DNA from: CAXSEF01 sp964236535
GTDB lineage: Bacteria > Pseudomonadota > Alphaproteobacteria > Acetobacterales > Acetobacteraceae
Length of the DNA stretch: 27,080 bases
Reading direction: 5' to 3'
Assembly (NCBI GenBank): GCA_964236535.1
Contig: CAXSEF010000040.1
Coordinates: forward strand, 1-27,080
Part shown: one piece after another, positions 16,994 through 24,645 of the stretch
How positions within the stretch are numbered: the first letter of the stretch is position 1
Layout: every line of letters starts with the position of its first letter
The notes under the pieces: model-generated
Databases searched by the model: none
Told to the model about the DNA's origin: nothing
Seen by the model: only the letters and a program-made list of their open reading frames with translations
Translations under genes and position numbers: made by a program

Positions 16994-18031
16994 GTGAGCA
17001 GCCCCGCAGACCCCTCAAACAGCCTTGTTCCGGCCGCTCAGGCCGATCCGCCGACGCCGGATGTGGCGGATCCGGCTGTCTCCGACCTGCCGAACCTGCA
17101 CCACGCCGAGATCGCCATCGCACGGCGCTACGCCGACGCCTCGCGCGCCGCCAGCACCCAGCGCGCCTATGCCGGCGACTGGCGGCGCTTCTCGGCCTGG
17201 TGTCTCGCCCGCGGCATTGAGACCATGCCCGCCGACCCGCGTGCCGTCGCCGTGTTCCTCTCCGCCGAGGCACAGGCAGGTTCGGCGCCGCTCACCGTCG
17301 GCCGCCGCCTGGCCGCGATCGGCTGGATGCACCGCCGTGCCGGGCTGCAGCCGCCCCAAGCCCGCGAAGGCGCCGCCGCCATTCTTGAGGTTATGGCCGG
17401 TATCCGCCGCAGCCACGGCATCGCTCCGGCGAGGAAGCACGCGGCCGATGCCGACGTGCTGCGCGACGTGCTGCGTGCCATCACCGGCGACGACCTGCGC
17501 TCGGTGCGCGACCGGGCGCTTCTGGCCTTCGGCATGGCCGGCGCGTTCCGGCGCTCCGAGTTGGTGGCGCTGCGGTTCGCCGACATCGAGCGCGTACCCG
17601 AGGGCCTGCGCGTCACCATCCGGCGCAGCAAGACCGACCAGGACGGCGCCGGCGCCACCATCGCCATCCCCGAGGGTCGCAGGCTGCGACCGAAGGCGCT
17701 GCTCGATGCCTGGCTCGAGCGTGGCGGGATCTCGGACGGCTTCCTGTTCCGGCGGCTGGCGCCAGGGCCTGAGGGGGCGGTGACCCCCTGCCCCATGTCG
17801 GACCGTGCCGTGGCACGGCTGGTGCAGTTCCGTGTCGCCCAGGCCGGCTACGTGGCAGCCGACTTCGCCGGGCACTCGCTGCGGGCGGGCTTCCTGACGG
17901 CCGCCGCACGCTCCGGGGCGTCGGTGTTCAAGATGCGCGAGGTGTCGCGGCACAAGTCGATGCAGGTGCTCGCCGACTACGTGCGCGACGCCGAGCTGTT
18001 CCGCGACCATGCCGGCGAGGGCTTTCTATAA
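16994..18031 (+). CDS. Tyrosine recombinase/integrase
   Basis: A 345-residue site-specific recombinase starting at GTG 16994. An N-terminal SAM-like core-binding domain (about 38-140; STQRAYAGDWRRFSAWC at 54-70) precedes the catalytic domain. The catalytic set is complete: R187 in AFRRSELVALR, K213 in RRSKTDQDG, H294 and R297 in GHSLRAG, H320 in SRHKS, and Y329 in LADYVRD. It should therefore be active in cutting and rejoining DNA through a phosphotyrosine. Length and layout fit the short phage/plasmid integrase type common in Alphaproteobacteria. It is very GC-rich, unlike the AT-rich gene just downstream, and has a candidate core site just upstream. Residues 1-30 are Pro/Ala-rich and may not be conserved. 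Confidence 0.9.
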   Translation: MSSPADPSNSLVPAAQADPPTPDVADPAVSDLPNLHHAEIAIARRYADASRAASTQRAYAGDWRRFSAWCLARGIETMPADPRAVAVFLSAEAQAGSAPLTVGRRLAAIGWMHRRAGLQPPQAREGAAAILEVMAGIRRSHGIAPARKHAADADVLRDVLRAITGDDLRSVRDRALLAFGMAGAFRRSELVALRFADIERVPEGLRVTIRRSKTDQDGAGATIAIPEGRRLRPKALLDAWLERGGISDGFLFRRLAPGPEGAVTPCPMSDRAVARLVQFRVAQAGYVAADFAGHSLRAGFLTAAARSGASVFKMREVSRHKSMQVLADYVRDAELFRDHAGEGFL

Positions 18032-18176
18032 GTTGGCCAGCCATCATTTTCCGCTCACACGACGGCTCTTGGGTAATCCCCCGCAGAAAGCGTAGCCCTT
18101 CCGAGCTGCCGCTATTTCTACCAGCAGGCCTCGTGGTCAGAGTTATCAACATGGAGTATATATGTTACTCTAAAAA

Positions 18177-19175
18177 TTATTCCTGTTTTTGAAGCGCGAT
18201 AGCATGAAGTCTATTCACCTCACTTGTAAAATCTTTTAGATTTAACATAGATGCTCGATGCATTCCATATCCTGCAAAAGCCGGCACAAAAAACCGAAGA
18301 TCTATGCCGCTTTCCTCACACTCTGCTTCATTTATGTTACTTAAAACTCTCTGAAGCTTGACTCCAGCAGGATTATAGTTAGATATTATTAATATAAACT
18401 CTGTTTTTAAAACATGACTAATCTTCAAAGGAGTTTTTTTCGAGCTTTTGTGAAAACTCAATAGACCAAGCTCGTCAAGTTGATGTAGTTGTGCCTCTAG
18501 ACCTTCTATGACATCTAACCAATCAGCTTTATTTGATACAAGAGAGCGTACATCTTTTAAGTGTTCACCTATTCCAGATGCTCCCTCTAACGCTCCGCTT
18601 CCATATTTCATCTCAATAATAGCGGGCACGAGCATTCCTGAGCGACCTCGCGAACGATTTAACCAGCGCACTGCGAGCATATCGTATCGTACGTTAGGTA
18701 ATAGGCCTGCTACTTCTATATCTATAATGAAGTAGTCCGTTTCATGGGAAATAGAGGAAGAGTTGTTCTCTCTGACAACAAGCTGCTGGAATTCACGTTC
18801 AGCATGACTATTTCTGGCGAAGAATCGGTCCATTACAAACTTCAGGCCCGATATCTTGCTTACCAGCGATGAAGCCTCAGCCGTAGAAGTGATATATATA
18901 GGAAATATCAAATCTAATTTTGTATACCCTTTGTTATAGTTTATATCGAATTCACAACAGTATGTACGCAAGGGCACTGTAGAATGACTTGATAGATTTG
19001 GCGCAACAGATATTTTAAGGAGATTACCGCCGCGATAATATATATTTATATAGTTATATCTGATAGTCAGGAGCAGGGTTTCATCATCTTTAACCCTGAT
19101 TAAAACGGGCGAAAGCACATCCGTATTTAGGTCGCTCAAGAACTCTTCTAATAGAATACGCTTACGTATCATCAT
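18177..19175 (-). CDS. AT-rich protein with PD-(D/E)XK nuclease-like residues
   Basis: A 332-residue protein of no family I can name. It is conspicuously AT-rich between GC-rich neighbours, with AT-ending codons throughout, so it is a recent arrival from a different genome. The middle contains HAEREFQQLVVRE (E125, E127), DYFIIDIEV, RYDMLAVRW (D165) and VPAIIEMKYGSG (E188-x-K190) followed by a helix. A spaced D...ExK with a preceding Glu helix is the PD-(D/E)XK nuclease pattern. The N-terminal 110 residues are beta-rich and unassigned. It starts at ATG 19175 behind an AT-rich stretch that could hold a promoter, and converges with the recombinase. A defence nuclease is plausible from context but is inference. 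Confidence 0.7.
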   Translation of the reverse strand: MMIRKRILLEEFLSDLNTDVLSPVLIRVKDDETLLLTIRYNYINIYYRGGNLLKISVAPNLSSHSTVPLRTYCCEFDINYNKGYTKLDLIFPIYITSTAEASSLVSKISGLKFVMDRFFARNSHAEREFQQLVVRENNSSSISHETDYFIIDIEVAGLLPNVRYDMLAVRWLNRSRGRSGMLVPAIIEMKYGSGALEGASGIGEHLKDVRSLVSNKADWLDVIEGLEAQLHQLDELGLLSFHKSSKKTPLKISHVLKTEFILIISNYNPAGVKLQRVLSNINEAECEESGIDLRFFVPAFAGYGMHRASMLNLKDFTSEVNRLHAIALQKQE

Positions 19176-19304
19176 TTTATCCAGATCTTATAATTAATAT
19201 AGGTTATTTATTTACATTGAACTGTCATGACAAACCTCTCTCACAAGAGAGTCGATGAACAAGCTACACGCCAGATATCAAGAGCGTACCACATAGATTG
19301 AGAA

Positions 19305-20663
19305 CTAAACCCCCCACCACTCGCCATCGGCCCGGCGGGATACGCTCTTCCCGAATAGCTCTGCAAAGCGATCCCCCTCGAACGTGTGCACCGGCACCAG
19401 CATATCCGGCGCCAGCGCTTCCGCCAGTCGTTTCAGGTCCACGATGCTCGCATGCCCGGAGGTGTGGATCACCTCCAGCCCAATGCCACGTTCCTTGAGC
19501 CTCGCCAGGAACTCCATGCTGGCCGGGCTCGACAGGTACCCGGCCCACTGCGACCAGATGATGCGTGCCCCCGCCCAGGCGCCCGGCATCAAGTCGATAT
19601 CGGCCACCATCGCAGGCCGGAATAGCATGACCGCCTTCGGAACCAGCGCGGCGAGCTTGTCGCGATAAATCCGATGCGCCTTATACGCCGGCAGCAGATG
19701 GAACAGCGACTTCCGCTTGATCTGCCGTCGCTGATACTCCGGAACGTACACTGCCACGTTGTCCCACCCCGCCTTCGGGATGCTGTTCCTGCCCGTCGCA
19801 GCCAGGATCTCCGCCGCATACAGGTCCAGCACCAGCGTCCGCCCGGTGCGCTTGCAGGCCCGGTAGAGGCTCACCATCCGGTCTATGTTCTGCGCCGACG
19901 CGCAGATGCCGACGAAGCCTGGGGTGTGGAAATCCTGCACTAGCAGCGCCTCGATGTCGGCCTCGCTCGGAAACACCTGGTCAGGCTTCAGGCGCCCCAG
20001 GCTCGACCCCTCCATCAGCAAGGCATGCACCGGACGTGGCGGATGGCCGACCAGGCGCTCGAACAGCGCCGCCTTGCGCCCATGCCCGCGGATGTCGGCC
20101 GAGTAGAACAGCCGCCGCCCCCTCGCCTCGATCAGCATGGCGTAGGCGTCGAAGGCCGAGTGGTCGACCAGATAAGGGGTGATGGCGAACGGGCCGACCT
20201 GGATCGTTTTCCGATCGGCCAGCTCAAGGCGACCGTCCTCGTCGTCGGCAAGCTCGATGAAGTGCGGCACGAAGTCCGCGGCGGCACGCATGATACGACG
20301 GGTTGCGGCGCCAGTGACGATGCGGAGCCCGGCACCGCCATAAGGCACCAAGCCCCAGTGGTCCGCGTGCCCATGCGAGATCACCAGGGCGAGCAGGCTC
20401 GGATCGGCCTCGCGCAGCCCGGAGACGGCCGGCAGCAGACTGCGCGGGTCCGTTTCGCCGGCGTCGAGCGGCAGTCCGAGGTCGAGCAGGATGCGGGCGC
20501 CGTCGCACGAAAGCTCGATGCAGGTGCCGCCGATCTGCCGGGTGCCGCGATGCACGCAGACCCGGAACGCAGCATCCGAGCCCAGCCCAGGCAACATGAT
20601 CCGAGCGGGAGCCAACGTCGTTCCGTCGAGAGAAGGAGCAGGCACGAGCGCGTCCTTGGCCAT
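19305..20663 (-). CDS. RNase J-like metallo-beta-lactamase-fold hydrolase
   Basis: A metallo-beta-lactamase-fold protein with beta-CASP-like features. In order: GTRQIGGTCIEL, LLDLGLPLD, the metal-binding HGHADH (97-102 from this start), VDHSAFDAY, FYSADIRGHG, HTSGHA, and a C-terminal VPVHTFEGDRF. This order matches RNase J-type nucleases and their relatives, which cleave RNA or DNA using two zinc ions. At 452 residues it is shorter than RNase J (about 550), lacking the far C-terminal part, so it is a relative and not a housekeeping RNase J. The frame is open to 20780, but that upstream part is antisense to a recombinase remnant, so I start at ATG 20663; MLPGLGSDAAF further in is another option. 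Substrate unknown. Confidence 0.75.
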   Translation of the reverse strand: MAKDALVPAPSLDGTTLAPARIMLPGLGSDAAFRVCVHRGTRQIGGTCIELSCDGARILLDLGLPLDAGETDPRSLLPAVSGLREADPSLLALVISHGHADHWGLVPYGGAGLRIVTGAATRRIMRAAADFVPHFIELADDEDGRLELADRKTIQVGPFAITPYLVDHSAFDAYAMLIEARGRRLFYSADIRGHGRKAALFERLVGHPPRPVHALLMEGSSLGRLKPDQVFPSEADIEALLVQDFHTPGFVGICASAQNIDRMVSLYRACKRTGRTLVLDLYAAEILAATGRNSIPKAGWDNVAVYVPEYQRRQIKRKSLFHLLPAYKAHRIYRDKLAALVPKAVMLFRPAMVADIDLMPGAWAGARIIWSQWAGYLSSPASMEFLARLKERGIGLEVIHTSGHASIVDLKRLAEALAPDMLVPVHTFEGDRFAELFGKSVSRRADGEWWGV

Positions 20664-20762
20664 GTCCCGGGCTACCATCACGCGATCAAACCGTTTGCAC
20701 AACCCTAGCGTGCTGTGCCCTGCCTGATGGTTGCAGCCCGGCTCGATGGACCGCATGGCTCG

Positions 20763-20925
20763 CTCAAGCGTCTGCGGCACGGCTCGGGGTGGCGGCCGTC
20801 ACCCCGGACATCTCGCTGAACTTGTCTCAGAAGTGGCTAGGCCACGCCCGCGCACCACCACCTACGCCATCACCGTCAGTGCCAAGACAAGGACCTCGCA
20901 CGCCGGATGTGGGGGTGGGCCAGCC
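20763..20925 (+). pseudogene. Decayed tyrosine recombinase C-terminus
   Basis: Plus-strand frames hold LKRLRHG, then after one shift GVAAVTPDISLNLSQKWLGH, then after another RTTTYAITVSAKT. Together they match the usual recombinase ending LRHGFGVAA...LNLVQKWLGHA..TTTxIYA: the histidine-arginine box, the LGH box and a degraded Tyr segment. Two frameshifts and the lack of an N-terminus make it a relic. It differs from the intact recombinase at 16994 and shows that another integration event occurred here. Confidence 0.65.
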
Positions 20926-20929
20926 ATGG

Positions 20930-21319
20930 CTAGAAACCGTCCACAAGGCGTTCCCGGAACCAAGTTGCCAGGACGTCCTCCGCCAGAGTTCCGCCCGCAA
21001 CCGCTTCCACGGTCCTGACGGCATCTGCAGGATCAAACCGCAACCGACAATCATTGTCGGCAAGGAACAGCCGCGCCGTCACCCAGGCGGTCCGCTTGTT
21101 GCCGTCCGAGAACCCGTGGTTGCGGGTGAGGCCGTAGGCATAGGCGGCCGCAAGATCACAGGCATCCGGCTCGCCATAGGCGGCCAGGTTCTGCGGCCTT
21201 GCCAAGGCGGACTCCACGGCACCGACATCGCGAATGCCAGCCAGGCCGCCGTGCTGGGCAAGCTGACGATCATGGACCGCATGCACCACCTGCGCGCTGA
21301 CCCAGCGCCATGCGGTCAC
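20930..21319 (-). CDS. doc: Doc-family (Fic fold) toxin
   Basis: A 129-residue death-on-curing toxin. The Fic/Doc motif is NHGFSDGNKRTA (67-78), with H68, F70, D72 and NKR at 74-76. The final NKRTA, in place of the GxGRxxR of classical Fic enzymes, marks the Doc subgroup, whose P1 phage member phosphorylates elongation factor Tu. DVGAVESALARPQN (31-44), a conserved Doc stretch, is also present. The start is GTG 21319, overlapping the antitoxin stop by four bases (GTGA), a standard antitoxin-first operon. It would act in the cytoplasm to arrest translation when the antitoxin is lost, stabilising the plasmid or island. Confidence 0.9.
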   Translation of the reverse strand: MTAWRWVSAQVVHAVHDRQLAQHGGLAGIRDVGAVESALARPQNLAAYGEPDACDLAAAYAYGLTRNHGFSDGNKRTAWVTARLFLADNDCRLRFDPADAVRTVEAVAGGTLAEDVLATWFRERLVDGF

Positions 21320-21543
21320 TTCGCCAGGGCCCGCAGGACCTCCCGGTCCTCATGCATGATCTCCTCGGCCAGCGACATCTGTCGCTCGAACTCAGGATTG
21401 TATGGCGTCAGCCGGTAGCTGCCGTCTGGCGCCTCGGTCAGGTAAAGCGTGTCGCCTTTCTGCACCTTAAGGTAGGCCATGGCCTCCTTGGTCAGGATGA
21501 AGCCGGCCGACGAGCCAACCGTCGTGATCTTGAAGCTCAGCAT
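21316..21543 (-). CDS. AbrB/MazE-type antitoxin
   Basis: A 75-residue protein opening MLSFKITTVGSSAGFILTKE, the swapped-hairpin AbrB/MazE/SpoVT DNA-binding fold (residues 1-45). The C-terminal tail PEFERQMSLAEEIMHEDREV is the likely toxin-neutralising segment. P1 Phd belongs to another fold, but AbrB-type partners for Doc toxins are common in Proteobacteria. It precedes the toxin with a 4-bp overlap, has GAGG about seven bases before the ATG, and faces an 18-bp palindrome in its promoter region, which it probably binds for autorepression. Confidence 0.85.
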   Translation of the reverse strand: MLSFKITTVGSSAGFILTKEAMAYLKVQKGDTLYLTEAPDGSYRLTPYNPEFERQMSLAEEIMHEDREVLRALAK

Positions 21544-21556
21544 GGACTACCTCGCT

Positions 21557-21574
21557 ATATAACGTCCGTTATAT
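21557..21574. promoter_or_regulatory. Palindromic operator of the Doc antitoxin-toxin operon
   Basis: ATATAACG-TC-CGTTATAT is a perfect inverted repeat with 8-bp arms, 13 bp upstream of the antitoxin ATG. On the minus strand a -10-like TATAAC lies inside it and a weaker -35-like TTGTCC lies 18 bases further upstream. Antitoxin binding here would block the promoter, the usual autorepression. Confidence 0.65.
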
Positions 21575-21630
21575 GCATTACAGCGAGAGCCGGACAAAGA
21601 GACCTGTTTCGCAAGAAGCCGGGACAAGCC

Positions 21631-22695
21631 TCATTCCGCATTGCTGTGGTCCAAGTTGCGCGTAATCGTGATGTCCTCCGGGCGCCACACGAACCGTTCG
21701 CTTCTGAGACCGTGGTGACGCGCGGCAGCCGCCGCCATCCCGGCCAGCTCGGCACGGAGCCCGTTCGGTTCGACGACGGTGACGGCGGTGCCCCAGGTGA
21801 ACAGGTGCCAGCACATTTCCTGCGCGCCGCCGGCGCGGAAGGCGACCCGCAGCCCCCCGTCCGCCTCGCGCGTGGCAACCTGCGACGGGTGGAACAGCCA
21901 GCACGCGGCCTCGTCCGCCGCCTCGGGCGCGACGCGCAGCACCACGTCCACGGGCTGCTCCTGGAACACGCCGAAGGACTGGGCCGCATAGGCGCGCAGG
22001 TCGAAGTTCTCGCGCCGCTCGAACGACCGGTCGAGCACGTCGAGCGACGCGATGCGGTCGAGCCGCCACAGCCGCATGTCAGGCAACCCCTCCACGTGCC
22101 CGACGAGCCACGCCCGGCCGTCGCCGCCATAGAGCGTCCCGTAAGGGCACAGCACCCGCGTCACAGGCGCCTCCACGCCCCGCCCGGGGTAGCGGATCTC
22201 CACGAGTTGCACCCCGAGGATCGCGCGTCGCAGCGCGGGCAGGATGGTGGGATCGAGGCGTGGGCGCGGACCAGGCCGCATCGCGATGCCCTCGGCCTGC
22301 ATCAGGGCCTCGATGTCCGGCTCCGCCCGGCGCAGGGCCGCAGGCCGCATCAGCGCGCGCAAGGTGGCCGCGGCGTCGCGCAGCAGCTGGCCGCGGTCCG
22401 CCTCGCCGCGGTCCGCGCACTCGCGCGCGAGCGTCTCGACGGCGGCCACGGCCTCGGCACGCGGCTCGGCGACGCCGGCGAGCGCCGCGCCGGGCAGGCG
22501 CCAGCGGCGCACGCGGGCGTTGTCGTCCCAGGACTCGAGGCGGGGGAACAGCTCGGCGAGCCCGTCCCGCAGGCGCTCGGCGGTGCGCCGCGTGACCGTC
22601 AGTTCGCGCGCCATCTCGTCCAGGGTGAGGCCGGTGCGGGTGCCTGCCAGCACAAGGGCGAGGCGCAGCAGGCGCTGGGAAGGTTCGTAGCGCAT
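21631..22695 (-). CDS. WYL-domain transcriptional regulator
   Basis: A 354-residue regulator starting MRYEPSQRLLRLALVLAGTR. The N-terminal winged helix-turn-helix (about 1-60; LTLDEMARELTVTRRTAERL) is of the DeoR/YafY type. A WYL domain follows (around 140-215; IRYPGRGVEAPVTR, LYGGDGRAWLVGHVEG, LWRLDRI), then a WCX-like C-terminal extension. WYL proteins sense nucleic-acid or nucleotide ligands and frequently control phage defence and CRISPR loci. The frame is open further upstream to 23340, but that section is antisense to another gene's leader and unconserved-looking, so the ATG at 22695 is chosen; its ribosome site is weak. Its target here is unknown. Confidence 0.82.
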   Translation of the reverse strand: MRYEPSQRLLRLALVLAGTRTGLTLDEMARELTVTRRTAERLRDGLAELFPRLESWDDNARVRRWRLPGAALAGVAEPRAEAVAAVETLARECADRGEADRGQLLRDAAATLRALMRPAALRRAEPDIEALMQAEGIAMRPGPRPRLDPTILPALRRAILGVQLVEIRYPGRGVEAPVTRVLCPYGTLYGGDGRAWLVGHVEGLPDMRLWRLDRIASLDVLDRSFERRENFDLRAYAAQSFGVFQEQPVDVVLRVAPEAADEAACWLFHPSQVATREADGGLRVAFRAGGAQEMCWHLFTWGTAVTVVEPNGLRAELAGMAAAAARHHGLRSERFVWRPEDITITRNLDHSNAE

Positions 22696-22760
22696 GCGGC
22701 GATGCTGCCCCGCCCCGTCAGGCGTGCCAACCGTGCGGTTCAGGTCCCCTGGGCTGCCCA

Positions 22761-22967
22761 TCAGCGCGCCAGCGTCATCGAGAGCTGCCGTCCCCTCTCG
22801 TCGTAGGTGTAGACGTGGGCGCCGCGACGGATGCTGACGGCCGCGCCCGTGTAGCCTTTCAGCCCGTCCTGCGGCCCGCTGCCGGCGTAAAGCATCGCGA
22901 GCTGGTGCCCCCTCTCGTCGTGGACATACACCTGGCTGCCGCGCTGGACCGCGCTTCCGATGGCCAT
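22761..22967 (-). CDS. Small internally duplicated protein, 68 residues
   Basis: A short protein with a strong ribosome site (GAGGAGAG about six bases before the ATG). It consists of two copies of a unit of about 19 residues, V7-M25 and I46-M64, sharing 11 identical positions (R-G-x-x-V-Y, then D-E-R-G-x-Q-L). The copies are joined by AGSGPQDGLKGYTG. The pattern predicts paired beta hairpins, perhaps a small beta-barrel or dimer. I recall similar unnamed proteins in Methylobacterium-like genomes but know no function. It is followed after 65 bp by the WYL regulator on the same strand and may share its transcript. Confidence 0.7.
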   Translation of the reverse strand: MAIGSAVQRGSQVYVHDERGHQLAMLYAGSGPQDGLKGYTGAAVSIRRGAHVYTYDERGRQLSMTLAR

Positions 22968-23239
22968 CGTCGCTCTCCTCTCTAACGAAACAGACGGTGC
23001 TGCCTCGCCGCGTCAGGACCGGTCGTATTCGAAAACCGCCTACTTGCTCGACGGCTTGGCCTGCAGCTCGACGCTCGACGCACCATCGAGAATTGCTGGG
23101 CTCCACGCGCCACGTCCGCTTCTGACGCATTCCCGTGCCATCCCTGTGGAAGCAGGCGCGACGTGGCGGGAGGCATAGCGTAGGCCGAACCAGCCTGCCT
23201 GGAAGAGTTTCCGGCTCACGGTTTCGCGGAGGAGAAGCA
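22968..23239. other. Divergent intergenic region, 272 bp
   Basis: This gap separates the minus-strand small protein from the plus-strand 139-residue gene, so it should contain promoters for both directions. The small gene's ribosome site is at its left edge and a GGAGGAG site for the plus-strand gene is at about 23227-23233. I see no convincing -35/-10 pair, palindrome or RNA gene. Confidence 0.4.
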
Positions 23240-23659
23240 ATGGACGCTGACGACCAGGCCGCCCCAGACAAACCCGGCGTGGGCATCGTCTGGGGCGTGC
23301 GCGACGCGGGCGGGCCGCTGCTGCTCGTCACCGACCGCACCTTGTTCGCCGAGGCCGAGCGCTACGGCGACTTCCTCACCCACCCGCGCGGCCACCACGA
23401 GATGTGGGAGCGCTGGCGCCGGCTCGGCCCCGCGGGCCTGGCCAGCCGCGGCCTGCCCGCCGCGATCGCCTGGCACGAGTACGAACATTTCCCCCGCGGC
23501 CGCGTGGTGTTCGACACCACCACGGACCGCTTCACCCTCTACGCCGACCGCAGGCTCCAGGCACCGCCCACCCTGGCCCGCGTGCTGCGCGCCTTCGGCC
23601 TCGACCCCGTGTGCTGCACCGTGCGCTCCGACCCGCATTACCGCACCGGCGCCCCCTGA
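23240..23659 (+). CDS. Hypothetical protein, 139 residues
   Basis: I do not recognise a named family. The ATG at 23240 follows GGAGGAG by six bases, a strong ribosome site, so the open frame further upstream is ignored. The protein is soluble, with VGIVWGVRDAGGPLLLVTD near the start and HEYEHFPRGRVVFDTTTDRF at about 80-99. Codon use agrees with its GC-rich neighbours. The next gene begins 23 bp downstream on the same strand, so the two are probably co-transcribed. The function is unknown. Confidence 0.7.
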   Translation: MDADDQAAPDKPGVGIVWGVRDAGGPLLLVTDRTLFAEAERYGDFLTHPRGHHEMWERWRRLGPAGLASRGLPAAIAWHEYEHFPRGRVVFDTTTDRFTLYADRRLQAPPTLARVLRAFGLDPVCCTVRSDPHYRTGAP

Positions 23660-23682
23660 CCGGGGCCGCACAGGAGACGACG

Positions 23683-24504
23683 ATGATGATGAAGGCAGTC
23701 GCCTACTACCGCAGCCGCCCGTGCGAGCCGGAGGCGTCCGACTTGGCCCTGCGCCTCCAGCGCGAGGCCGTGCGAAGGACGGCCGAGAAGAACTTCCTCG
23801 ATGTGGTCGCCGAGTTCGTCAAGCGCGAGGGCGAGGCGGGCAGCGAGACCTGCCCTGCCTACGTCGCCGCTGTGCACGCTGCCCTAGCCCAGAGGAGCAG
23901 CGAGGACCTGATCGACGTGGCGCTGCTGATCGCCACGGACGCCGCCATCGGCACGGGCGAGACGTTCGACGAACCTAACATCGAGGGTTCGCACGGACTC
24001 CTCCACTTCTGGATCGGCGCGCGGCTCATCCCTGCCCTGCCCGAGATCGCGCTGCCGGCAGGCGCGCCCGGCCCCCTGTGCCTCTACGCCGACTACCGCC
24101 CTCGCCAGCGCGAGACCCTGGTCTACCTGTGCAACGCGCGACCGGACCCGCTGGCCGAGGTGACGGTCGTGACTGACACCATCGACATGGGTGACCTCCA
24201 TAACTCGAAACCGGGCGAACGCTGGGCGGAGGCGAGCGAGACCGGCGAGCAGCACTGGGACACGGTGCCGCCGGGCACCTGCGTGCTGCTGAACACGCTC
24301 GGCCACATGGTCTGGGACATGGTCAACCGCCACCGCATGACCTTTACCGACGCGGCAGGACAACGCTGGACGGCCGAGGTGGTCGACATGAACCTCAACG
24401 CCTGCCAGCTGTCGCAGGACCCGGACGAGGTCTGGGCGACATTCAGGCCGGCGTGTCCCGCCGACCAAGCCGGCGCCGGAGAGCAACTCGATAAGGTTTC
24501 CTGA
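23683..24504 (+). CDS. Protein with resolvase-like N-terminus and unknown C-terminal domain
   Basis: A 273-residue protein starting at the first of three consecutive ATG codons, behind AGGAGA. Residues 1-65 (KAVAYYRSRPCEPEAS, LRLQREAVRRTAEKNFLDVV, AEFVKREGEAGSETCPAYVA) mirror the N-terminal serine-recombinase fold: YxRVS, QREALRxYAE, EFVExGxSG, RPAxxAxL. The catalytic serine is displaced by one position, however, and the later recombinase and DNA-binding parts are missing. Residues about 110-255 look like a beta-rich domain (LHFWIGARLIPALPEIALPA, VVTDTIDMGDLHNSKPG) that I cannot name. A domesticated, probably inactive resolvase fused to another domain is the best reading. It is likely co-transcribed with the preceding gene. 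Confidence 0.65.
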   Translation: MMMKAVAYYRSRPCEPEASDLALRLQREAVRRTAEKNFLDVVAEFVKREGEAGSETCPAYVAAVHAALAQRSSEDLIDVALLIATDAAIGTGETFDEPNIEGSHGLLHFWIGARLIPALPEIALPAGAPGPLCLYADYRPRQRETLVYLCNARPDPLAEVTVVTDTIDMGDLHNSKPGERWAEASETGEQHWDTVPPGTCVLLNTLGHMVWDMVNRHRMTFTDAAGQRWTAEVVDMNLNACQLSQDPDEVWATFRPACPADQAGAGEQLDKVS

Positions 24505-24525
24505 GCCTCAGCGTGAAACCGGCAA

Positions 24526-24542
24526 AAACCTATTTCGGTATG
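24526..24542 (+). repeat. 17-bp direct repeat, copy 1 (second copy at 24660-24676)
   Basis: AAACCTATTTCGGTATG occurs here and again, identically, 134 bp downstream inside the start of the nuclease-like gene. In this copy the surrounding frame reads GKNLFRYVF and then a stop; in the second it reads PNLFRYAVSEL. It is either a remnant of an earlier copy of that gene's 5' end or a junction duplication made when the gene arrived. Confidence 0.6.
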
Positions 24543-24645
24543 TTTTTTAGCGGCGGGCGGACAATGGTAGAGACAAGAACATGTTGAGGCCCGATAAAGG
24601 ATTACCTCTCTCTATCCGCAACTGCTGCAAGTGATCGAGGAAATG

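Noticed and set aside
17015..18010. Minus-strand open frame of 331 codons opposite the integrase
   Set aside because: The plus strand carries the full catalytic set of a tyrosine recombinase. The reverse frame is a composition artefact.
19220..19260. Hairpin CTCTC...GAGAG as a terminator
   Set aside because: The arms are only five bases, with no following T run on either strand.
21310..22806. Plus-strand open frame of 498 codons
   Set aside because: Antisense to the WYL regulator and overlapping the antitoxin. It is Arg/His/Gln-rich, and both minus-strand proteins have clear family motifs.
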